Part shown: piece after piece, positions 1-5,440 of the stretch
Numbering within the stretch: position 1 is the first letter of the stretch
How the letters are laid out: each line of letters begins with the position of its first letter
From: Thermoplasmata archaeon
Lineage (GTDB): Archaea; Thermoplasmatota; Thermoplasmata; Lutacidiplasmatales; UBA184
NCBI GenBank assembly: GCA_030040625.1
Contig: JASHTI010000121.1
Span: forward strand, 1 to 5,620
Reading direction: 5' to 3'
Length of the DNA stretch: 5,620 nt
The notes under the pieces: model-generated
The model's database searches: none
The model's input: only the letters and a program-made list of their open reading frames with translations
Told to the model about the DNA's origin: nothing
Made by a program: the position numbers and the translations under genes

Positions 1-1158
1 CGCGCGGCCGTCCGCCAGCTGGCCGTCGGGGGCCGGTTCGATACCGTAGTGGTCGCCGACGTCGATCGTGAGCTCGCGGAGGCGGCGGCGGCTGCGGCGG
101 GAGAGAGGGCGGAGCCCGCCCCCCTCGACCTGCGCGACCGTCCCTCGAGCGCCGCGCTGCTCCGAGACGCGGCGGTCGTCGTCAACGCAGCGCCCTACAC
201 GCTCAACCTGGAGGCGATGGGGGCGGCGCGGGCCGCCGGCGTCCCGTACCTGGATTTCGGTGGTTTGTTCCACACGACGCGTCGCCAGCTGGAGCTCGAC
301 CCGGAGTATCGGAAGGAGCACCTGCTCGCGATCCCCGGTCTCGGGCAGGTCCCGGGGATCTCGAACGTACTCGCCTTCGCCGCGGCCCAGCCGTTCGAGC
401 GCCTGGACTCGATCGTCCTGCGCGATGCCTGGCGCGACCTGGCCCCCCCCCGCGACGGGCCGTCGTTCACCTGGTCGCCGACGACGTTCCTCGACGAGAT
501 GGTCCAGCCCGCGATGGTCTACGAGGACGGAGCGTACCGGGCCCACCCGCCCATGAGCGCTCCGGAGGAGTACGATTTCCCCCCGCCCGTCGGGCGGACC
601 CGGATCTACCGGACCCTTCACTCCGAACCGGCCACGCTGCCGACGAGCCTCGCCGCCAAGGGGCTGCGGAACTGCGAGTGGCGGGAGGGAGGTCCGGGGA
701 TCGAGATGCTCCGTTTCCTCGGTCAGCTCGGGCTCGGCTCGACGCAGGCGGTCGATGTCCGAGGGTCGCCGGTCGTACCCCGGGAGTTCACGTTGGCCCT
801 GCTGCGCCGCGAGAAGCTCCTGGGACCCCGCCCGGGGGCCGTGGTCGACGACTGGGAGATCCTCGACATCGAGCTCCGGGGACGGCGCCAGGGCCGGGAG
901 GCCGTCGTCCACGCGACCGCCCGGTTCCCGCCGTGGCCCGACTGGCACCTCGCGGCGACCGAGTATGCCGTCGGTACCGCGGGGGCGATCGGGGCCGAGA
1001 TGATCGCCTCCGGGTCGATCCGGGGCGAGGGGGTCCTTCCCCCGGAGCAGTGCGTCCCAGCGGTAGCCTTTCGTCAGGAGCTGGCGAAGCGCGGGATTCG
1101 CACGGCGATTACGCCGGACGAGCCGCCGCTCCCATCACTCGACCGAGCCGCGGACTGA
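1..1158 (+). CDS. Saccharopine dehydrogenase-family oxidoreductase (5' partial)
   Basis: The reading frame is open from base 1 and gives 385 residues to a TGA at 1156-1158, so the true start lies upstream; the GTG at 49 is internal. The first residues (FDTVVVADVDRELA, 13-26) are the second strand of a Rossmann fold, whose acidic end contacts the NAD(P) ribose; the glycine-rich loop before it lies outside the window. Family landmarks follow: VVVNAAPYTLNLEAM (about 59-73), a YLDFGG strand (83-88), IPGLGQVPGISNVLA (111-125) and HSEPATLPTSL in the C-terminal domain (207-217). These match the saccharopine dehydrogenase / lysine 6-dehydrogenase-like superfamily, which are cytosolic NAD(P)-dependent enzymes of amino-acid metabolism. 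The exact substrate cannot be assigned; many family members are not true saccharopine dehydrogenases. A nine-C run at 443-451 does not break the frame. The gene converges with the Fic gene across 110 bp (1159-1268), which has only a weak 8-bp inverted repeat (1165-1172/1239-1246) and no T-run terminator. Confidence 0.85.
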   Translation, partial: RAAVRQLAVGGRFDTVVVADVDRELAEAAAAAAGERAEPAPLDLRDRPSSAALLRDAAVVVNAAPYTLNLEAMGAARAAGVPYLDFGGLFHTTRRQLELDPEYRKEHLLAIPGLGQVPGISNVLAFAAAQPFERLDSIVLRDAWRDLAPPRDGPSFTWSPTTFLDEMVQPAMVYEDGAYRAHPPMSAPEEYDFPPPVGRTRIYRTLHSEPATLPTSLAAKGLRNCEWREGGPGIEMLRFLGQLGLGSTQAVDVRGSPVVPREFTLALLRREKLLGPRPGAVVDDWEILDIELRGRRQGREAVVHATARFPPWPDWHLAATEYAVGTAGAIGAEMIASGSIRGEGVLPPEQCVPAVAFRQELAKRGIRTAITPDEPPLPSLDRAAD

Positions 1159-1268
1159 GTCAGCGCCCCTGCCGGGTGTTCTCGCTCGTCGCGTGGACCG
1201 GGTCCGACGCCCCCTCCGGCCTGGTAGGGAACCCATTCGCAGGGGCCAGGCGGCCGGTCCAGCGGGGC

Positions 1269-2450
1269 CTACTCTCTTCGCAGGATATCGATGTACGGTT
1301 GGTAGCGGAAGAAGCGGTTTCGCTTCTGGCCGGTCACCTCGGTCAGGAGCTGGAGCCGGACGAACTGCTCGACCAACTCGTTCGCCGGTGGGTAAGTTGT
1401 CTCGATCTCACGCGCGACCTCGTTCACGGAGATCACCGGTTGCTGGTAGAGGCGTTGGAGGAGCCGGTGACCGCTGCCCGCGCGCTTGCCGAGTCGGGCG
1501 GCGATCAGATCGAGGTGCGTGGTCCGGAGCGCGAGGATCGCGCGGGCCGTCTCGGTCGCCTGGTGCGACGTTTCTCGCACTCCCCGAAAGAAGAATTCCA
1601 GCCAGCCCTCCCAGTCACCGCTGTCGCGCACCTGCTGCAGACGGCGCGTGTACTCTTCCCGATGCTTGAGGAAGTAGTACGAGAGATACAGGACGGGCCG
1701 TCGCAGGGCATCGCATTGGAGGAGCAGCAGCGCGACAAGGAGCCGTCCGATCCGCCCATTACCATCGAGGAATGGGTGGATTGTCTCGAACTGGCTGTGC
1801 GCGACCCCGGCGCGGAGCAACGGCGCCTCGTCCGACTCCGCCTGCAGGTAGTCGACAAGGTCGGCCATCGCGGCGGGGGTTTCGTCGGGGGGCGGCGGGA
1901 CGTAGTCCGCGGTTGCGGGGCTATCGTCTCGCCCAATCCAGTTCTGCCGAGGTTTCAGCTGCCCCGGGTGGGTGCGTCCGCCGCGGACTCCCTTGAGCAG
2001 AATCCGATGGGCGTCCTGGATGAGGGTGGTCGAGATCGGCTCCCCGCCGCGGATGCGACCCAGCGCATGGTTCAGGGCGTCGACGTAGTTGACGACCTCC
2101 CGGACATCACGCGGGTACGACGGGCGCTCGGCCCCGGCCTCGAAATCCAGGAGATCAACCAGGCTCGAGCGCGTCCCTTCGATCTGGCTCGAGAGGACCG
2201 CCTCCTTCCGAACATAGCTGTACACGAAGAAGTCCGGGTCCGGGACAATCTCGGCCTCCCCGTCCAGCCTCCCGAGCTCTGTAGACGCGGTAGCCAGGAG
2301 CCCCAGGCCCGCCGGCGAGAGCTGCACTGGAGGGTCGGGTGGTAGACGCTTGGGATGGAACGTTCGCCAGCCCTCGGCGGAGGTGTCGTAGGAACCCGCC
2401 CGGCCGGGCTGCACGGAGAGCGGAACCACCCGGTTTAACACATCGGGCAT
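1269..2450 (-). CDS. Fic family protein (class II, predicted AMP-transferase)
   Basis: This encodes 393 residues from the ATG at 2450 to a TAG at 1271-1269. Fic enzymes usually transfer AMP from ATP to a hydroxyl on a target protein. The active-site motif HPFLDGNGRIGR (residues 225-236, bases 1743-1778) fits HxFx(D/E)GNGRxxR completely, with the catalytic His and phosphate-binding loop intact. SSQIEG (87-92) fits the inhibitory (S/T)xxxE(G/N) helix. Its place before the Fic core makes this class II, so the protein is predicted to be self-inhibited. The flap is around RQNWIG...DYVPPPP (168-188). The C-terminal 70 residues, including a VNEVAREIETTYPPANELVEQF-like segment around 342-363, look like a winged helix, common in this group. 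An alternative TTG at 2480 adds 10 residues but lies inside the AT-rich promoter island, so I prefer ATG 2450. No Shine-Dalgarno sequence precedes that ATG, suggesting a leaderless mRNA. No antitoxin partner is adjacent. Base composition is less GC-extreme than in the flanking genes. The target is unknown. Confidence 0.92.
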   Translation of the reverse strand: MPDVLNRVVPLSVQPGRAGSYDTSAEGWRTFHPKRLPPDPPVQLSPAGLGLLATASTELGRLDGEAEIVPDPDFFVYSYVRKEAVLSSQIEGTRSSLVDLLDFEAGAERPSYPRDVREVVNYVDALNHALGRIRGGEPISTTLIQDAHRILLKGVRGGRTHPGQLKPRQNWIGRDDSPATADYVPPPPDETPAAMADLVDYLQAESDEAPLLRAGVAHSQFETIHPFLDGNGRIGRLLVALLLLQCDALRRPVLYLSYYFLKHREEYTRRLQQVRDSGDWEGWLEFFFRGVRETSHQATETARAILALRTTHLDLIAARLGKRAGSGHRLLQRLYQQPVISVNEVAREIETTYPPANELVEQFVRLQLLTEVTGQKRNRFFRYQPYIDILRRE

Positions 2451-2460
2451 ACGGCTAGGT

Positions 2461-2507
2461 GTTAAAGATATAGACGCCAAAGTATAATATCATTCATATA
2501 TTCATAG
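2461..2507. promoter_or_regulatory. AT-rich divergent promoter island
   Basis: This AT-rich block of about 47 bp interrupts GC-rich DNA between the Fic gene and the plus-strand material. On the minus strand, TATTATACTTT (about 2487-2477) lies some 30 bp before the Fic ATG at 2450, right for an archaeal TATA box of a leaderless transcript; TATATCTTT (2472-2464) is an alternative but close to the start. On the plus strand, CCAAAGTATAATAT (2477-2490) looks like a BRE followed by a TATA box and would place transcription start near 2511, just before the predicted RNA structure. CATATATT (2495-2502) is a second plus-strand candidate. The promoter role is inferred from composition and spacing; which box is used, and whether both directions fire, is not shown by the sequence. 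Confidence 0.6.
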
Positions 2508-2510
2508 GTG

Positions 2511-2678
2511 GCTGAACGGCGGCTCGCGGTTCGCGGGCTCTACCGGCGCCCGGGCGCTCGCTCGCGCTGGGGCCTCGTCAGCATCGGGCCGTGGCAAAGC
2601 TTGAGCCCCGGCTCCAATGACTCAACAGCTCCAGGCCCCGGTGCGAGGTAGATAGCCCCGCCGACGGTTCGGCCGCCC
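2511..2678 (+). ncRNA. Candidate structured RNA, no family recognised
   Basis: This stretch lacks a convincing ORF but folds well as plus-strand RNA. The main stem pairs 2561-2575 with 2633-2647: 15 consecutive base pairs, 13 Watson-Crick plus two G-U (U2568-G2640, G2566-U2642). Those two positions would be A-C mismatches in the minus-strand RNA, so a plus-strand transcript is favoured. Stacked on it, 2535-2544 pairs with 2647-2658 (10 bp with a two-base bulge at 2652-2653; base 2647 is shared), and 2518-2523 can close the molecule with 2672-2677. Inside the main stem, 2598-2605 pairs with 2621-2630 around a two-base bulge. GCGCCCGGGCGC (2546-2557) is self-complementary. A plausible promoter lies just upstream. 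I do not see SRP RNA, RNase P RNA, C/D box or tRNA signatures. It could be a small RNA, a long structured leader of the aminotransferase mRNA, or chance pairing in GC-rich DNA. The boundaries are approximate. Confidence 0.4.
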
Positions 2679-2696
2679 GCGTATCTATAAATACGC
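2679..2696 (+). promoter_or_regulatory. TATA box within an 18-bp near-palindrome (aminotransferase promoter)
   Basis: GCGTATCTATAAATACGC matches its own reverse complement at 16 of 18 positions, failing only at the pair 2685/2690. The central TCTATAAATA is a good archaeal TATA box and is isolated in GC-rich DNA. Its centre is about 46 bp before the ATG at 2734, which predicts transcription start near 2714 and a leader of about 20 nt. The symmetry means a dimeric regulator could bind over the TATA box, or that the box could work in both directions. The promoter role is well supported by position; the operator role is inference. Confidence 0.65.
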
Positions 2697-2718
2697 ACCC
2701 CGGGGTGAACAGCCCGCC

Positions 2719-2725
2719 GGAGATG
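2719..2725 (+). promoter_or_regulatory. Probable ribosome-binding site of the aminotransferase
   Basis: GGAGATG resembles the archaeal Shine-Dalgarno GGAGGTG with one mismatch and ends 8 nt before the ATG at 2734. It includes an out-of-frame ATG (2723) that would open only a 28-codon overlapping frame, so 2734 is preferred as the start. Confidence 0.45.
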
Positions 2726-2733
2726 CGTTCTGC

Positions 2734-4299
2734 ATGGCGGACCCCGAAGTCGCCCCGCCCCTGTCGCCGACGGGGGTCCCCACCGGAGACCGCCCGTCCC
2801 ACCGGCTGACCGCCGAAGGGACGGTCGACCCGAGCAAGGTAGTTCCACCCAGTCCCGCGGAGACCGAGACCCCTCCCCCCGCCCGCAAGGAGGCGGCGCC
2901 CGAAAGCCCGCCCCCGGCCGAGCCTGAGGCCACCCCCCTGCCGATCCCGATCGCCCGGCTCGTCCCGAAGCTCAAGAAGAGCGCCAAGCTGTTCGCGGAG
3001 GGGAAGGCCCGGATCCCGAACTCATCGAGCTCGGTGATCCGGGTCGCTTCCTACGACCCGGTCCCGCCGTTCATCGCGCGGGCGAAGGGGGTCAAGCTCT
3101 GGGACGAGGACGAGAACGAGTACCTCGACTTCAACCTCGCCTACGGGGTCCTGATCAACGGCCACGCCCCGAGCGAGCAGGTACGGGCGATCCAGGAGGC
3201 GCTCGGCTTCGGCCTCCACTACGCGAGCCCGACGGCGCTCGAGATCGAGGTCGCCAAGATGTTCCAGAAGCTCGTGCCGAACGCCGAGCGGGTGGCGTTC
3301 TGCTCGAACGGCTCGGACGCGACGATGAACGCCATCCGGATCGCCCGGGCCGTCACGGGCAAGGACGCGATCCTCAAGTTCGAAGGCCACTACCACGGCC
3401 AGCACGACCTCGCGCTGATCAGCGCGGAGGCGCCGCCGGTCGTCTCGGGCCTCGACGAGTACCCGCGCCCGCTGCCGAACTCGGCGGGCATCCCGCCCGG
3501 GGTCACCGACTACGTGCTGGTCGCCCCGTACAACTCGATCACCGCCTTCGAGCGGATGGTGCGGCGCTACCGCGACCGTCTCGCCGCCGTCATCCTCGAG
3601 CCGGTGATGGCGAACTCCGGGGTCATCCCGCCCGCTCCGGAGTTCCTGCAGCGCCTGGTAGAGATCGCCCACCAGAACGACATGCTGGTGATCTTCGACG
3701 AGGTCTTCACCGGCTTCCGCGTCGCGCCGGGCGGGGCGCAGCAGCTCTACAAGGTCGAGCCGGACCTCTCCTGCTGGGCGAAGGCGCTGGGGGGCGGCGT
3801 GCCCGTCTCCGCCGTCTCGGGGAAGGCGGAGTACATGGACATGATCGCCCCCGGTCGCATCAGCTTCGGTGGCACGTACTTCGCGAACAACCTGTCGATG
3901 GCCGGCACGCTCGCGAACCTGAAGATGCTCCACCGCGGGGGCCCGGAGCTGTACGCGCGGCTCGGCCAGCTGACCGCCCGGCTCGAGAAGGGGCTGGAGG
4001 AGGCGGCGCGCGAGGCGAAGGTGAACGTGCTCGTCCAGTCCGTCACCGGCATGCTCCAGTTCTTCTTCACGCGCCGCAAGAAGATCGCCAACTACCGCGA
4101 GGCGCTCCAGATCGACTGGAACCTCTACCTGCGGCACCACCAGCTGCTGCTCGACAAGGGCATCTACATCCACCCCGACAACTACGAGCGGATCACCTTC
4201 TCGAGCGCCCACACGGAGAAGGACGTGGAGCGGTTCGTCGCGACCGCCCACGAGACGTTCCGGGAGCTCCGGACCCTCCCCCGGGACTACCTGCCCTAG
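2734..4299 (+). CDS. Class III PLP aminotransferase, glutamate-1-semialdehyde aminomutase-like
   Basis: A 521-residue protein ending in TAG. Residues from about 80 on follow the class III (fold type I) pattern seen in glutamate-1-semialdehyde aminomutase: PPFIARAKGVKLWDEDENEYLD (111-132), phosphate-binding SNGSDATMNAIRIARA (191-206), FEGHYHG (216-222), FDEVFTGFR (321-329; Asp322 should contact the pyridine nitrogen), WAKALGGGVP (348-357; Lys350 is the predicted PLP Schiff-base lysine) and GGTYFANN (379-386). YERITFSSAHT near the C-terminus (484-494) resembles the aminomutase FEAxFxSxAHT segment, including a Glu (485) at the equivalent place. Residues 1 to about 78 are an extra Pro/Glu/Ala-rich, probably disordered tail; the family normally starts near residue 80. 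The promoter and ribosome-binding site fit ATG 2734, and no later Met occurs before residue 176. True haem synthesis is possible, but no haem genes are nearby and peptide-type ABC permeases follow, so an aminotransferase or aminomutase with another substrate is equally plausible. Confidence 0.9.
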   Translation: MADPEVAPPLSPTGVPTGDRPSHRLTAEGTVDPSKVVPPSPAETETPPPARKEAAPESPPPAEPEATPLPIPIARLVPKLKKSAKLFAEGKARIPNSSSSVIRVASYDPVPPFIARAKGVKLWDEDENEYLDFNLAYGVLINGHAPSEQVRAIQEALGFGLHYASPTALEIEVAKMFQKLVPNAERVAFCSNGSDATMNAIRIARAVTGKDAILKFEGHYHGQHDLALISAEAPPVVSGLDEYPRPLPNSAGIPPGVTDYVLVAPYNSITAFERMVRRYRDRLAAVILEPVMANSGVIPPAPEFLQRLVEIAHQNDMLVIFDEVFTGFRVAPGGAQQLYKVEPDLSCWAKALGGGVPVSAVSGKAEYMDMIAPGRISFGGTYFANNLSMAGTLANLKMLHRGGPELYARLGQLTARLEKGLEEAAREAKVNVLVQSVTGMLQFFFTRRKKIANYREALQIDWNLYLRHHQLLLDKGIYIHPDNYERITFSSAHTEKDVERFVATAHETFRELRTLPRDYLP

Positions 4300-4359
4300 C
4301 CGCTCCCGGAATGGGACCCGGCGGGCGGATTAAGTAGGCGGAGCCGATGGGCAGCGAAC

Positions 4360-4384
4360 GGCCGGAACGGGCCCCGGTCCGGCC
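4360..4384 (+). other. Inverted repeat / hairpin before the permease gene
   Basis: GGCCGGA (4360-4366) and TCCGGCC (4378-4384) form a perfect 7-bp stem with an 11-nt loop in the 103-bp gap between the aminotransferase and permease genes, 5 bp before the ribosome-binding site. No T-run follows, so a classical terminator is unlikely; an RNA-processing or translation-modulating hairpin is possible. ATTAAGTA at 4329-4336 is a weak TATA-like sequence in the same gap and might give the permeases their own promoter. Chance pairing is possible at this GC content. Confidence 0.3.
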
Positions 4385-4389
4385 CCAAC

Positions 4390-4397
4390 GAGGAAGG
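4390..4397 (+). promoter_or_regulatory. Ribosome-binding site setting the permease start
   Basis: GAGGAAGG is purine-rich and anti-Shine-Dalgarno-like, ending 5 nt before the ATG at 4403. The earlier in-frame GTG at 4397 overlaps this site and would be too close to it, so ATG 4403 is chosen. Confidence 0.6.
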
Positions 4398-4402
4398 TGG
4401 GA

Positions 4403-5434
4403 ATGGGCCGCAGCCTCAGTGACCTCATCATCTTCGTCTCCAAACGTCTCCTCCAGCTGATCCCCGTCGTCCTCGGGGTCATCATCCTCACCTTCATCGT
4501 CTCCCACGCCGACCTCTCGGTCTCCACGCTCTGCCGCGAGTGGTACTTCAAGGCCGGCTCGGATACCCTCACGACCTGCGAGGCGAAGTTCGGCCAACCG
4601 CTCACGGTCCAGTTCTGGCAGTATCTGACGAGCCTGGCTCACGGGAACTGGGGCGCGTCGGTCCTCGGGACCGGCGTCGGGCCCGAGATCGACCAGCGCC
4701 TGCCCGCGACGCTCGAGCTCGTCCTCGCGGCGCTGTTCATCATGGTGGTCGTGGGGATCCCGCTCGGGGTCATCGCGGCGCAGTACTCGGGACGCCTCGG
4801 GGACCACCTGGTGCGGGTCTTCTACCTCACCGGCTGGGCGACCCCGACCTACCTCGGCGCCGTGCTGGTCGCTCTCTTCGTCGGGCCGGCCTTAGGGCTG
4901 CCCACCTCGGGCGAGTACTCGACGGTCGCGGTGCCGTTCCCGCAGTACACCCACATGTCGGTGCTCGACGCCATCATCGCGCTCAATCTGCCGTACACGA
5001 TCGACGCGATCGACCATCTGATCCTCCCGGCCGCCGTCCTCGCGTTCATCAACATGGGAATCGCGACGCGCATGACCCGCGCGTCCATGCTCGAGGTGCT
5101 CCCGCTCGACTACGTCCGCTCGGCCCGGATGAAGGGGCTCGCCGAGTTCTGGGTGCTGTACAAGCACGCCCTGCGGAACGCGCTCATCACGACGACCACG
5201 GTCCTCGGCCTCACCGCGGGGGGTCTCCTGGCCGGTACCGTGGTGATCGAGGAGGTGTTCGACTGGCCCGGCATCGGGCAGTACGCGTACACCGTCATCG
5301 GCGGTGGGGGCTCCAGCCCGAACTTCGCCGGGGCGATCGCGGTCGTGATCGTCTTCGCCATCGCCGTCGTGGTCGCGAACCTGGTCGCCGACATCCTCTA
5401 CGGGATCCTCGACCCGCGGGTCGATTGGAGGTAG
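4403..5434 (+). CDS. ABC transporter permease, DppB/OppB type
   Basis: A 343-residue integral membrane subunit of a peptide/nickel/opine-family ABC importer, of typical length for the family. Hydrophobic segments lie near residues 14-34, 103-126, 137-161, 205-221, 262-284 and 308-332, matching the usual six-helix DppB fold. QLTV-like QPLTVQFWQYL...HGNWGASV (65-87) and RLPATLEL (99-106) are typical of the long extracytoplasmic loop and the start of helix 2. The EAA coupling loop that docks on the ATPase is DYVRSARMKGLAEFWVLYKHALRNAL (236-261), followed by GGLLAGTVVIEEVFDWPGIG (273-292), both diagnostic. The external loop carries two cysteines (Cys44, Cys59) that might form a disulfide. The gene ends in TAG, and the next permease begins 6 nt later with its ribosome-binding site inside this gene's last codons, so the two are almost certainly cotranscribed and translationally linked. 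The substrate-binding protein and ATPases are not in the window, so the substrate is unknown. Confidence 0.93.
   Translation: MGRSLSDLIIFVSKRLLQLIPVVLGVIILTFIVSHADLSVSTLCREWYFKAGSDTLTTCEAKFGQPLTVQFWQYLTSLAHGNWGASVLGTGVGPEIDQRLPATLELVLAALFIMVVVGIPLGVIAAQYSGRLGDHLVRVFYLTGWATPTYLGAVLVALFVGPALGLPTSGEYSTVAVPFPQYTHMSVLDAIIALNLPYTIDAIDHLILPAAVLAFINMGIATRMTRASMLEVLPLDYVRSARMKGLAEFWVLYKHALRNALITTTTVLGLTAGGLLAGTVVIEEVFDWPGIGQYAYTVIGGGGSSPNFAGAIAVVIVFAIAVVVANLVADILYGILDPRVDWR
5427..5432 (+). promoter_or_regulatory. Strong Shine-Dalgarno for the second permease
   Basis: GGAGGT overlaps the last codons and first stop base of the upstream permease gene and ends 8 nt before the ACG at 5441. It is the best Shine-Dalgarno match in the window and marks where translation of the next gene should begin, although no ATG, GTG or TTG is found there. 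Confidence 0.7.
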
Positions 5435-5440
5435 GCCGCT

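Noticed and set aside
443..451. Nine-C homopolymer in the dehydrogenase gene as a possible frameshift or phase-variable tract
   Set aside because: Family-consistent sequence continues in the same frame on both sides, and a single such run is expected in GC-rich DNA.
1159..1268. Terminator between the convergent dehydrogenase and Fic genes
   Set aside because: Only an 8-bp inverted repeat with a 66-nt spacer is present and there is no T-run on either strand.
678..2345. Long plus-strand open frame (555 codons) spanning the end of the dehydrogenase gene and the antisense of the Fic gene
   Set aside because: It has no recognisable domain, is Arg/Gly/Pro-rich like GC-rich shadow frames, and overlaps two genes with clear family motifs.
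2451..2480. TTG start at 2480 for the Fic protein, adding 10 residues
   Set aside because: The added codons fall within the AT-rich promoter island and add nothing matching the family; ATG 2450 gives a normal N-terminus.
2520..2560. tRNA-like element around CGCGGTTCGCGG (T-arm resemblance)
   Set aside because: There is no cloverleaf, no acceptor stem pairing and no anticodon arm at the right spacing.
3022..4251. Minus-strand open frame of 409 codons opposite the aminotransferase
   Set aside because: Its composition (runs of V, R, D, E, L with repetitive HRRV/EVEV patterns) is what the complement of GC-rich coding sequence gives; the plus strand has the conserved PLP motifs.
5432..5434. TAG between the two permeases read through (for example as pyrrolysine) to give a DppB-DppC fusion, since both are in the same frame
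   Set aside because: The Fic and aminotransferase genes also end in TAG, so it is used as an ordinary stop here, and the strong Shine-Dalgarno supports separate initiation. It remains only a minor alternative to the ACG start.
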